From positions 1 through 64,000 of the forward strand of contig NZ_PENI01000015.1 of NCBI RefSeq assembly GCF_003688995.1: a stretch of DNA of 64,000 bases. The letters run 5' to 3'. Below, one piece after another: positions 52,623-61,056 of this stretch. A program made the translations under genes and the position numbers. The stretch's first letter is position 1. Each line of letters begins with the position of its first letter. This DNA is from Streptomyces shenzhenensis. GTDB taxonomy: Bacteria > Actinomycetota > Actinomycetes > Streptomycetales > Streptomycetaceae. The notes below the pieces were generated by a model. That model searched no databases. It was given only the letters and a program-made list of their open reading frames with translations, and was not told where the DNA came from.

Positions 52623-54173
52623 ATGCCCGACGTGCGGCTGTCCTCGCCCCAGGGCAGGTGGATCCTGCTCACCACGGTGCTCGGATCCAGCATGGCCATG
52701 CTGGACTCGACCGTCGTCAATGTGGCGCTGCCGCGCATCGGCCGCGACCTGAACGTGGACCTGGCGGCCCTCCAATGGACGGTCAACGCGTACATGGTGA
52801 CGCTGGCCGGGCTGATCCTGCTCGGCGGCTCGCTAGGTGACCGCTACGGCCGGCGCAAGATCTTCGTGATCGGGGTCGTCTGGTTCGCGTCGGCCTCCCT
52901 GCTGTGCGGCCTCGCCCCGAGCGCCGGGGTCCTCGTCGGCGCCCGAGCCCTCCAGGGCATCGGCGGCGCGCTCCTGACCCCCGGCTCCCTCGCGCTCATC
53001 CAGGCGTCCTTCCATCCCGACGACCGGGCCAAGGCGGTCGGCCTGTGGTCGGGGTTCGGGGGCATCGGCGCGGCCGTCGGGCCCTTCCTGGGCGGCTGGC
53101 TGGTGGACGGCCCCGGCTGGCGCTGGGTGTTCCTGCTCAACGTTCCGCTGGCGCTGCTGTGCGCCCCCATCGCCGTGCGGCACGTCCCCGAGTCCGGCGG
53201 GCGCGCGTTCCGGCCGCGCGGGGCCGAGGCCGCCGGGGCGGGCGGTGCGGAGGGGGCCGAGGGCGGTGGCGCCCCCGGCCGGTTCGATGTGCTGGGCGCG
53301 GCCCTCGGCGCGCTCGCCCTGGCCCTGGTGACGTACGCCCTGATCGAGGCCGGCCGGGGCTCGCTCGTCGTCGCCGTCACGGCGGTGGCGGGGATCGCGG
53401 CCGGCGTCGCCTTCGTGTACGTCGAGAAGCACCGCCCCGACCCGATGATGCCCCTCGACATCTTCGCGTCCCGCCAGTTCACGGTGGTCAACCTGGTCAC
53501 GCTGTGCGTGTACGCGGCCTTCGGCGGCTTCTTCTTCCTGACCGCGCTGCAACTCCAGGTCGTGGTGGGCTACTCGCCCCTCCAGGCCGGTACGGCGCTG
53601 CTGCCGACCACCGTCCTGATGCTGCTGTTCTCCTCCCGCTCGGGTGCGCTGGCCGACCGCATCGGGCCGCGCATCCCGCTCACCGTCGGGCCGCTGCTCT
53701 GCGCGGTCGCGATGCTGATGATGCTGCGGGTGGGCAGGGGCGCCGACTATCTCACCGACGTGCTGCCCGCGCTGCTGGTCATGGGCGCGGGCATGGTCAC
53801 TCTGGTCGCCCCGCTCACCTCGACGGTGCTCGCCTCCGTGGACACCGCGCGGGCGGGGCTGGCCAGCGGCATCAACAACGCCGCGGCCCGCGCCGCCGGG
53901 CTGATCGCGGTGGCCGCGCTGCCGCTGCTGGCCGGGATGGGCCCGGAGGCGTACCGCTCGCCGGACGCCTTCGACGCGTCGTTCCGCCGGGCGATGCCGC
54001 TGTGCGCCGCGGTCCTGGTGGTGGGCGCGGCCCTGGCCCTCGCCGCGGTCCGCCGCCCGCCCCCGGACTGCAACCGCCCGGAATGCCGCACCCACGGCAA
54101 CATCACGACCCCGCCACTGGATCCGGGCCGGATCGGAGGAGGCGCGACGCCGGGGGGCGGGGCGCCCCGGTGA
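52623..54173 (+). CDS. MFS transporter, DHA2 (14-TMS drug exporter) family
   Basis: A 516-residue protein with about 14 hydrophobic segments. The DHA2 signature S-S-M-A-M-L-D-S-T-V-V-N-V-A-L-P lies in TMS1, G-D-R-Y-G-R-R-K in loop 2-3, and ALQGIGGALLTPGSLALI around TMS4-5 (motif C region). It uses the proton gradient to export drugs or metabolites. No TetR regulator lies next to it, so the substrate is unknown. The ATG at 52623 fits the start of the family. Confidence 0.9.
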   Translation: MPDVRLSSPQGRWILLTTVLGSSMAMLDSTVVNVALPRIGRDLNVDLAALQWTVNAYMVTLAGLILLGGSLGDRYGRRKIFVIGVVWFASASLLCGLAPSAGVLVGARALQGIGGALLTPGSLALIQASFHPDDRAKAVGLWSGFGGIGAAVGPFLGGWLVDGPGWRWVFLLNVPLALLCAPIAVRHVPESGGRAFRPRGAEAAGAGGAEGAEGGGAPGRFDVLGAALGALALALVTYALIEAGRGSLVVAVTAVAGIAAGVAFVYVEKHRPDPMMPLDIFASRQFTVVNLVTLCVYAAFGGFFFLTALQLQVVVGYSPLQAGTALLPTTVLMLLFSSRSGALADRIGPRIPLTVGPLLCAVAMLMMLRVGRGADYLTDVLPALLVMGAGMVTLVAPLTSTVLASVDTARAGLASGINNAAARAAGLIAVAALPLLAGMGPEAYRSPDAFDASFRRAMPLCAAVLVVGAALALAAVRRPPPDCNRPECRTHGNITTPPLDPGRIGGGATPGGGAPR

Positions 54174-54593
54174 GGGGATGACACGGGGCGCCGGCGGCGG
54201 GGCTTCACGGCGTCCGGCGCCGGCGCGGACGCCGTCGGCGGTGTGGGCCCGGAGGGGCGGGCGGTGGGTCCGATCGCGGTGTGGGTTTCCTCGGAGGTTC
54301 TGGCCGCGTGAGGCGGGGGCGGGCTTGCTGCGGGGGATGCCCGGTGCCGGTTCTGGTTCGGGCCGGCTCGGCTGCCGCTCGTGCGGACCTGTTCGAACGC
54401 CGTCGGCGGTGTGGATTTCCTCGGGTGCGTGTTGCGGCGTTGGTCTGCTTTGGTCCGGGGTGCATGGGGCCGCCTGTCCCGGGGCCTCGACGTTGCTGCT
54501 GTCGGTTCCCGGGTGGGGCGGGGGCGGGTTTGCCGGGGGCGTCCGGTGCCGGTCCGGGTGGGGTGGGGACCCGGACCGGTGCGAAGGGTCCGG
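54174..54593. repeat. G-rich spacer with degenerate tandem duplication
   Basis: A strongly G-skewed region. ACGCCGTCGGCGGTGTGG occurs at 54229-54246 and again at 54397-54414, 168 bases apart. Each copy is followed within ~170 bases by related stretches (TTTCCTCGG, then GCGGGGGCGGG, then CGGTGCCGGT). It is a diverged duplication of about 170 bp. No gene is supported on either strand. Confidence 0.5.
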
Positions 54594-55013
54594 TCAGCCG
54601 AGGAGTTCCGTGTAGGCCTCGGGGTCGCTGTCGCGGAGGAACTGGCGGCAGCGTTCGGCCTCGTCCTTCTCGTCGATCGCCTCGGCCGCCCGGGCGAGCA
54701 CGGCGAGGCAGCGCAGGAAGCCCTGGTTGGGGCGGTGGCTCCAGGGGATCGGGCCGTGGCCCTTCCAGCCGCTGCGGCGCAGGGCGTCGAGTCCGCGGTG
54801 GTAACCGGTACGGGCGTACGCGTACGACTCGATCACCCGGCCCGCCGAGAACGCCTCCTCGGCGAGCGCCGCCCACGCCGGCGAGAACGTCGGGTGCTTC
54901 GCGGCGACCTCGGCCGGCGGCAGGGACTCCGCGTCCAGCAGCCGGAAGGCCTCCTCGTTCTCGGGGAGGTAGGTCGGGTCGGGGCCGCCGAGCAGGTTCG
55001 TGTGGGTCGTCAT
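54594..55013 (-). CDS. DUF3151 protein
   Basis: A 139-residue protein: M-T-T-H-T-N-L-L-G-G-P-D-P-T-Y-L-P, then A-K-H-P-T-F-S-P-A-W-A-A-L-A-E and GYHRGLDALRRSGWKGHGPI. These mark the DUF3151 family of actinobacteria, of unknown function. ATG at 55011-55013. It is divergent from the TDO gene. Confidence 0.9.
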   Translation of the reverse strand: MTTHTNLLGGPDPTYLPENEEAFRLLDAESLPPAEVAAKHPTFSPAWAALAEEAFSAGRVIESYAYARTGYHRGLDALRRSGWKGHGPIPWSHRPNQGFLRCLAVLARAAEAIDEKDEAERCRQFLRDSDPEAYTELLG

Positions 55014-55170
55014 GGATGCAGTGTGCCACCGGCGTCCCGGCGGCCGGCCTCGTGGGCGGCCCGGGCTTGCCGAGGTGGGGGTGATTGCGGAGGATGCCGG
55101 TGGGGACCGGGGCCCCCGTGCCGGCATCGGCAGGGGCGGACCGCTACCCGGAGTACAACAGGAGACAGCG

Positions 55171-56019
55171 ATGTCCCAGCCGGCTCACCCCCCTTCCGAG
55201 GCCACTGAGCCCGAGACCCCGCATCTCGACTTCGCCGGCACGACGCCTTACGAGGACTACGTCAAGGCGGATGTGCTCACCCATCTTCAGCACACCCTCT
55301 CCGACGATCCCGGAGAGATGGTCTTCCTGGTCACCACCCAGGTGATGGAGCTGTGGTTCACGGTCGTCGTGCACGAGTGGGAGACCGCCGCCCGGGCGCT
55401 GCGCGAGGACCGCGTGCCGGTCGCGATCGACGCGCTGAAGCGGTCCGTACGCGAACTGGAGGCGCTGAACGCCTCCTGGAAACCGCTCGCCGCGCTGACC
55501 CCGGCCCAGTTCAACTCGTACCGCTCCGCCCTCGGCGAGGGCTCCGGCTTCCAGTCGGCGATGTACCGGCGCATGGAGTTCCTGCTCGGCGAGAAGTCCG
55601 CGTCGATGCTCGTCCCGCACCGGGGCGCGCCGCGCGTCCACGCCGAGCTGGAGAAGGCCCTGCACGAGCCGAGCCTGTACGACGAGGTGGTACGGCTCCT
55701 CGCGCGTCACGGCCACCCCGTTCCGCGGGAGGTGCTGCAGCGGGACGTGTCCCTGCGCCACCAGCCCTCGGAGGCCGTCGAGGCGGCCTGGACGGCGGTC
55801 TACTCCGGCGACCAGGACGCCGAACTCGCGCGCCTGGGCGAGGCGTTGACGGACGTGGCCGAGCTGGTCTGGCGCTGGCGCAACGACCATCTGGTGGCCA
55901 CCCGCCGTGCGATGGGCGCCAAGCCCGGCACGGGCGGCTCCGCCGGGGTCGCCTGGCTGGAGAAGCGCGCGCAGAAGAACGTGTTCCCCGAGCTGTGGAC
56001 GGCGAGGTCCCATGTCTGA
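55171..56019 (+). CDS. kynA: Tryptophan 2,3-dioxygenase
   Basis: A 282-residue heme enzyme. It has T-T-P-Y-E-D-Y-V-K-A-D, T-T-Q-V-M-E-L-W-F, F-N-S-Y-R-S-A-L-G-E-G-S-G-F-Q-S near residue 110, and the heme-ligand region W-R-W-R-N-D-H-L-V near 235. It opens the indole ring of tryptophan to N-formylkynurenine. The start ATG follows ACAGGAGACAGCG. The kynureninase start overlaps its last codons by 8 bases. Confidence 0.95.
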   Translation: MSQPAHPPSEATEPETPHLDFAGTTPYEDYVKADVLTHLQHTLSDDPGEMVFLVTTQVMELWFTVVVHEWETAARALREDRVPVAIDALKRSVRELEALNASWKPLAALTPAQFNSYRSALGEGSGFQSAMYRRMEFLLGEKSASMLVPHRGAPRVHAELEKALHEPSLYDEVVRLLARHGHPVPREVLQRDVSLRHQPSEAVEAAWTAVYSGDQDAELARLGEALTDVAELVWRWRNDHLVATRRAMGAKPGTGGSAGVAWLEKRAQKNVFPELWTARSHV

Positions 56020-57208
56020 CACCACCGAACCGGCCGCCGCCGCCAAGCGGTTGGACGCGGCGGACGAACTGGCCCCGCTGCGTTCCCGGTTCGTCCTCGA
56101 CGACGTCGTCTACCTGGACGGCAACTCGCTGGGCGCGCTGCCCGCGCACGTCCCCGACCGGGTCGCGGACGTGGTGCGCAGACAGTGGGGCGACCTGCGC
56201 ATCCGCTCCTGGGACGAGAGCGGCTGGTGGACGGCGCCCGAGCGGATCGGCGACCGGATCGCTCCGCTGGTCGGCGCGGCGGCCGGGCAGATCGTGGTGG
56301 GTGACTCGACAAGTGTCAACGTTTTCAAGGCACTTGTGGGTGCCGTCCGGATGGCGGGGGACGACCGGGACGAGCTTCTGGTCGACGCGACGACGTTCCC
56401 CACGGACGGGTACATCGCCCGGTCGGCGGCCCGGCTGACCGGCCGCACCCTGCGCCCGGTGAGCCCGGCCGAGGTGCCGGCGGCGCTGAGCGCCCGTACG
56501 GCCGCGGTGCTGCTCAACCACGTCGACTACCGCACCGGCCGGCTGCACGACCTGCCCGCGCTCACGGCGGCGGCGCACGCGGCGGGCGCGGTGGCGGTCT
56601 GGGACCTGTGCCACAGCGCGGGCGCGCTGCCGGTGGGCCTGGACGAGCACGGCGTCGACCTGGCGGTCGGCTGCACCTACAAGTACCTGAACGGCGGCCC
56701 GGGCGCACCGGCTTATCTGTACGTGCGCCGCTCCCTCCAGGACCGCTTCGACTCCCCGCTGCCCGGCTGGAACTCCCACGCCGAGCCGTTCGGCATGCGC
56801 CCGGACTACGAAGCCGCGCCGGGCGCCCTGCGCGGGCGGGTGGGCACCCCGGACATCCTGTCCATGCTGGCCCTGGAGGCCGCGCTTGACGTCTGGGAGG
56901 GAGTGTCGGTGGCGGCGGTGCGGGCCAAGTCCCTGGCCCTGACCGACTTCTTCCTGGAGTGCGTGACGGCGTACGTCCCCCAGGGGCTGGTCGAGTCCCT
57001 GACACCGGCGGCGCACGAGGAGCGGGGCAGCCAGGTGGCCCTGCGCTGCCCCGCCGCCGGGGACGTGATGGAGCGGCTGATCGCGCGCGGGGTGGTGGGG
57101 GACTTCCGGCATCCCGATGTCCTCCGCTTCGGCTTCACCCCGTTGTATGTGGGATTCGCGGACGTGGAGCGGGCGGCACGGGTGCTGGGGGAGGTCCTGG
57201 CGGGGTAG
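56012..57208 (+). CDS. kynU: Kynureninase
   Basis: A 398-residue PLP enzyme of fold type I. It has Y-L-D-G-N-S-L-G, W-D-L-C-H-S-A-G-A-L-P near residue 205, the PLP lysine in G-C-T-Y-K-Y-L-N-G-G-P-G near 228, and R-F-G-F-T-P-L-Y near 375. It cleaves kynurenine to anthranilate and alanine. The ATG lies inside the end of the TDO gene, so the two are translationally coupled. Confidence 0.95.
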   Translation: MSDTTEPAAAAKRLDAADELAPLRSRFVLDDVVYLDGNSLGALPAHVPDRVADVVRRQWGDLRIRSWDESGWWTAPERIGDRIAPLVGAAAGQIVVGDSTSVNVFKALVGAVRMAGDDRDELLVDATTFPTDGYIARSAARLTGRTLRPVSPAEVPAALSARTAAVLLNHVDYRTGRLHDLPALTAAAHAAGAVAVWDLCHSAGALPVGLDEHGVDLAVGCTYKYLNGGPGAPAYLYVRRSLQDRFDSPLPGWNSHAEPFGMRPDYEAAPGALRGRVGTPDILSMLALEAALDVWEGVSVAAVRAKSLALTDFFLECVTAYVPQGLVESLTPAAHEERGSQVALRCPAAGDVMERLIARGVVGDFRHPDVLRFGFTPLYVGFADVERAARVLGEVLAG

Positions 57209-57579
57209 CGCCTGGCGCGGTTTGTGGGCCGCGGGGTGTGGGTGTGGGGTTTCCGGGGTGTGCGGGCCTGCGGAGTTCGTGGGCTTGCGGGGCTGCCGTT
57301 CGCGTGGGCCGGCGAGTCCGCGGGCCTGCGGGGGCTGCTGTTCCGTGGGCTCGCGGGCGTGCGGGGTGCTCGTGAGGCGCTCGCGGGGCCTGTGGGGCAG
57401 GACGGGCGGCGGCGCCGGTTCGCACGGGCTGCCCGGCTCGGGTGAGACAGCACCGTTTTGCCCCTCACCGAGCGTGACATCCGCGTGTCCCCGCACGTCA
57501 TTGGCCTGATACCGTCCCCGCCAACGGCTGCCAACTCCCCTGGTCCGCCAAATCCGTTACGTAGCTGAGAGGTTGGAGC
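57209..57579. other. G-rich spacer
   Basis: About 370 bases with repeated GTGGGG and GCGGG motifs on the plus strand up to about 57450. No supported gene. The last ~100 bases (57480-57579) are less repetitive and probably carry the hydrolase promoter. Confidence 0.35.
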
Positions 57580-58470
57580 ATGCCGGACGACGCCGCAGCC
57601 GCCCGGGCCGCTGCCGAAGAGGAGTCGGCCTTCTCGCACCCGCCCGTCGATCCCGACGCCACGGCCGCGTACGGTGACCACCCCGACCAGGTGATCGACT
57701 TCTATGCCCCGCGCGGTCCGGAGCCCTCGTCACCGGCCTCCGGCGCTCCGCTGGTCGTCGTCCTGCACGGAGGGGCCTGGCGTGCGCCGTACGACCGGCG
57801 CCACCTCACGCCGTTCGCGGACTTCCTGGCCCGCCGCGGCTTCGCCGTCGCCAACGTGGAGTACCGGCGCGGCAGTTCTGCCCCGGCCGGGGGCGACGCG
57901 GGCCCGGTCGCGGGCCGCTGGCCGGACACCTTCGACGATGTCGCCGCCGCGCTGGACGCGCTGCCCGCGCTGGCCGGCGAGGCACTTCCGCAGGGCGATC
58001 TGCGCCGCACGGTGCTCACCGGACACTCGGCGGGCGGTCAGCTGGCCCTGTGGGCGGCGGCCCGCCATGTGCTGCCCGCGGACTCCCCCTGGCGCACGGA
58101 CCGGCCCGCTCCCCTGCGCGGAGTGGTCGCCCTCGCCCCGATCGCGGACTTCGCGATGGCGGAGAAGCTGGACGTCTGCGGCCATGCGGCACTGCAACTG
58201 CTCGGCGGGCAGGACGAGTTCGGCGTGCGCAGACCGTACGCCGACCCGGCCCTGCTGCTGCCGACGGGCATCGCGACGACACTTGTGCAGGGCCGTACGG
58301 ACGTGGTCGTGCCGCAGGCGGTCGCCGAGTCGTACGCGGAGGCGGCGGCCAAGGCGGGCGAGGTGGTGGGCCTGACGCTCCTGGAGGACGTGGGGCACTT
58401 CCCGCTGATCGACCCGGCGGCGGACGCGTGCGCGGTGGTGGCGGAGGAGATCGCGCAGCTGGCGTGGTGA
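57580..58470 (+). CDS. Alpha/beta hydrolase, kynurenine-formamidase-like
   Basis: A 296-residue protein. The oxyanion motif is VVLHGGAWR near residue 65, the nucleophile elbow is G-H-S-A-G-G near 147, and the catalytic Asp and His are in GRTDVVVP and D-V-G-H-F. The H-G-G-x-W plus G-H-S-A-G-G pair is typical of arylformamidases and related esterases. Placed after TDO and kynureninase, it would supply the missing step from N-formylkynurenine to kynurenine. This role is inferred from fold and context, not proved by sequence. Confidence 0.75.
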   Translation: MPDDAAAARAAAEEESAFSHPPVDPDATAAYGDHPDQVIDFYAPRGPEPSSPASGAPLVVVLHGGAWRAPYDRRHLTPFADFLARRGFAVANVEYRRGSSAPAGGDAGPVAGRWPDTFDDVAAALDALPALAGEALPQGDLRRTVLTGHSAGGQLALWAAARHVLPADSPWRTDRPAPLRGVVALAPIADFAMAEKLDVCGHAALQLLGGQDEFGVRRPYADPALLLPTGIATTLVQGRTDVVVPQAVAESYAEAAAKAGEVVGLTLLEDVGHFPLIDPAADACAVVAEEIAQLAW

Positions 58471-58535
58471 CACGGGCCCCGGAAGGGGCCCGCTGCTACC
58501 CCTCATGGAGGGTCCCGCTCCTACCCGTAATACCT

Positions 58536-58561
58536 GAGAGCTACGGCGGAGAAGAGCTCTC
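58536..58561. promoter_or_regulatory. Leader hairpin before the DUF1023 gene
   Basis: GAGAGCT (58536-58542) pairs with AGCTCTC (58555-58561) around a 12-base loop, about 80 bases before the ATG of the DUF1023 gene. It may be a terminator of the upstream hydrolase gene or a leader structure. No riboswitch family is evident. Confidence 0.35.
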
Positions 58562-58642
58562 CAGCGGGACGCGGACGACGGGCCCCGATTTCTAACTTCC
58601 TTGTCAGAACGCCCGATGGACGGGCGGGCGGGAAGGAAGACG

Positions 58643-59839
58643 ATGGCGGGGCGTGGGCCGGGACCGGCCGTGGGCCAAGCAGCGGGCCAGGCAGCGGGCC
58701 GGGCCGTGGGCGAGCGGGAGCCGAGCGATCCGGACGTCGTTGTGACGGACGTCGCGGCGTCGGGTTCCGTCGAGCCGGGTGCTGTCGCTCCGGGTTCCGT
58801 CGAGCCGGGCTCCGCCGGTTCGGGCGGCGGTGTGGCGGGCGGCGGTGTACCGGGCGGCGTCGGGTCGCGGAGAGCGCGGCGGCGCGGGGGCAGGTGGGTA
58901 CGGGCCCTGCTCGCCGGGCTGATCACCGCCGCCGTGGTGGCCCCGCTCTCCGCCGCCGCCCGCCCGGAGGTCCCGGCGCCGGCCCCGGCCTCGCTCGCCC
59001 CGCCGACCGCACGGACGCTGTCCGAGGGCTACGCGGCGAACCGGGCCAACGCCGCGGAGGCCGCCCGCATGGCCGCCGCGCACGGCGCCGACCGCCGCGC
59101 CGCCGCGGACCGCTCGATGGCCGCACCCGCGCGCCAGTTCCTCGTCTTCGACGGCCGCGGCTCCGGCCGGGCCACGGAGGTCTTCGGCGACCTCGCCCAC
59201 GCCGACCGGGTGGCGGTCCTGGTCCCCGGCTCCGACACCTCCATAGACACCTACGACCGCTTCCGCCGGGCCGCGGCAGCCCTGTACGGCGAACTGGTCC
59301 GCGGGGCACCCCCGGGCAGCCGTCCGGCCGTCCTCGCCTGGCTCGGCTACGACACCCCGGGCACGGTCAGCACCGCGGTCCTGACCACCGGCCGCGCCGA
59401 ACAGGCCGCACCCCGGTTGCGCGCGCTGGTCGGGGACGTGCGCCGGATCACCGGCGGGCGGGCGCACATCACCCTGGTGTGCCACTCGTACGGCTCGGTG
59501 GTCTGCGGCCGGGCCGCCACGGGCCTGGACGTCGACGCGCTCGCCCTCGTCGGCAGCCCCGGCACGGGTGCCGACTCGGCCGCGGCGCTGCACACCCCCG
59601 CCCGGGTGTGGGCGGCGCGCGGCTCCGGCGACTGGGTGGCGGACGTGCCGCACGTCAGAGCGGAGGTGCTCGGCACCACCGTCGGCTTCGGCACCGATCC
59701 GGTCTCCCCGGCCTTCGGTGCCCGCCTCTTCGACGCCGCCGCCGCCGACCACAGCGGCTACTTCACGCCCGGCTCGACCGCGCTCGTCAACCTGGCCCGG
59801 ATCGCCCTCGGCGGGACGCCGGAGGTGACTCATGCGTGA
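58643..59839 (+). CDS. DUF1023 alpha/beta hydrolase, exported or membrane-anchored
   Basis: A 398-residue protein. It begins with a long proline-poor linker rich in G, A, V and S (simple repeats such as G-S-V-E-P-G), then one helix around residue 95 (VRALLAGLITAAVVAPLSAAA). The DUF1023 domain at about 150-390 includes V-P-G-S-D-T-S-I-D-T-Y, A-W-L-G-Y-D-T-P-G and the nucleophile elbow C-H-S-Y-G-S. The ATG at 58643 follows GGAAGGAAG. It overlaps the acyltransferase gene by 8 bases. Confidence 0.82.
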   Translation: MAGRGPGPAVGQAAGQAAGRAVGEREPSDPDVVVTDVAASGSVEPGAVAPGSVEPGSAGSGGGVAGGGVPGGVGSRRARRRGGRWVRALLAGLITAAVVAPLSAAARPEVPAPAPASLAPPTARTLSEGYAANRANAAEAARMAAAHGADRRAAADRSMAAPARQFLVFDGRGSGRATEVFGDLAHADRVAVLVPGSDTSIDTYDRFRRAAAALYGELVRGAPPGSRPAVLAWLGYDTPGTVSTAVLTTGRAEQAAPRLRALVGDVRRITGGRAHITLVCHSYGSVVCGRAATGLDVDALALVGSPGTGADSAAALHTPARVWAARGSGDWVADVPHVRAEVLGTTVGFGTDPVSPAFGARLFDAAAADHSGYFTPGSTALVNLARIALGGTPEVTHA

Positions 59840-61046
59840 CGGCCTCCTGCCGGCGGCGCTGAAGGGCCTGCGCGAAGGTGCCCTCCGCGTGGACGCGGCC
59901 ACGCCCGCCTCCCGGGACCGCGCGGTCGACGCCCTGCGGGCCTTCGCGATCCTCGGTGTCGTCCTGGGCCACTGGCTGGTGACGGCCCTGGTGGCGGACG
60001 GCGGCGCGCTGCACGCGGCGAGCCCGTTGCAGCACATGCCCTGGCTGGCCCCCATCTCCTGGGTCTTCCAGACCCTTGCCGTCTTCTTCCTGGTGGGCGG
60101 CCAGGTGGCGACCCGGAGCCATGCGTCCGCCCGGGCCCGTGGCACGTCGTACGGCCGGTGGCTGCGCGGTCGGCTGTCCCGGTTGTTCCGGCCGGTGATC
60201 GCGGTGGTGGTCCTGTGGACGGTGGCGGCGACGGCCCTGCTCCTTCTGGACGCGCCGTTGGACACGGTCCGCACCCTGGTCAAGCTGGCCCTGTCCCCGC
60301 TGTGGTTCCTGCTGGTCTTCGCCGTCCTGACGGCGGCGACGCCGCTCGTGGCCCGGCTCAATCCGCTGTGGCCGCTGGCCGTCGTCCTCCATGTGGATCT
60401 GCTCCGGTTCGGGCTGGGCGGCGCCCCGTCCTGGCTCGGCTGGGTGAACCTGGCGGCGGGCTGGCTGGTGCCCTACACCCTGGGGGCGGCCTGGACGCGG
60501 GGCGAACTGGACGGCCGTCGCGCCGGGCTGATGCTGTTCGCCGGCGGTGCCGCCGCAACGGCCGCGCTGGTCGCGTGGGCCGGATATCCGGCGTCGATGG
60601 TGGGCGTCCCCGGCGAGCCGGTCTCCAACCTGAACCCGCCGACCCTGGCGGCGGTCACCTTCGGCCTCGCCCAGTGCGGGCTCGCCCTGCTGCTGCGCGA
60701 CCGGCTGCGGCGTGCGCTGCGCCGCCCCCTCGCCTGGGCGGCCGTGGCCGTGGTCAACCTCTCCGCGATGACGATCTTCCTCTGGCACCAGACGGCCCTC
60801 ATGGCGACGACGGCCGTGGGGCTCCCGGCGGGCCGCCTGCCCGGCCTGCACACCGTCCCCGACGACCTGGCCTGGGTCGTGGCCCGCCTCGGCTGGCTCC
60901 CGGTCTTCGCCCTGGCCCTGGCCGTGTGCTGGACGGCCTTCCGCTCCCACGAACAGGGGATCCGGCGTGCCGCGCCCCGCCCCTCCCGGGTGATCCGCCG
61001 CCACCGTCCCCGCCGCTCCGCGTCCAAGGCGGCGCGGGGTGCCTAG
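59832..61046 (+). CDS. Acyltransferase 3 family membrane protein
   Basis: A 404-residue protein with about ten helices. It has R-D-R-A-V-D-A-L-R-A-F-A-I-L-G-V-V-L-G-H-W with the conserved R and H of the AT3 family, and V-F-F-L-V-G-G-Q near residue 85. AT3 proteins acylate cell-wall or surface glycans or secreted metabolites. Co-encoded and overlapping with the DUF1023 hydrolase, it may modify the same outside substrate. Confidence 0.85.
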   Translation: MRDGLLPAALKGLREGALRVDAATPASRDRAVDALRAFAILGVVLGHWLVTALVADGGALHAASPLQHMPWLAPISWVFQTLAVFFLVGGQVATRSHASARARGTSYGRWLRGRLSRLFRPVIAVVVLWTVAATALLLLDAPLDTVRTLVKLALSPLWFLLVFAVLTAATPLVARLNPLWPLAVVLHVDLLRFGLGGAPSWLGWVNLAAGWLVPYTLGAAWTRGELDGRRAGLMLFAGGAAATAALVAWAGYPASMVGVPGEPVSNLNPPTLAAVTFGLAQCGLALLLRDRLRRALRRPLAWAAVAVVNLSAMTIFLWHQTALMATTAVGLPAGRLPGLHTVPDDLAWVVARLGWLPVFALALAVCWTAFRSHEQGIRRAAPRPSRVIRRHRPRRSASKAARGA

Positions 61047-61056
61047 GGTTGGCCGC

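Noticed and set aside
58501..58600. A riboswitch in the leader of the DUF1023 gene
   Set aside because: There is one simple hairpin only. I could not match it to the conserved core of any riboswitch I know.
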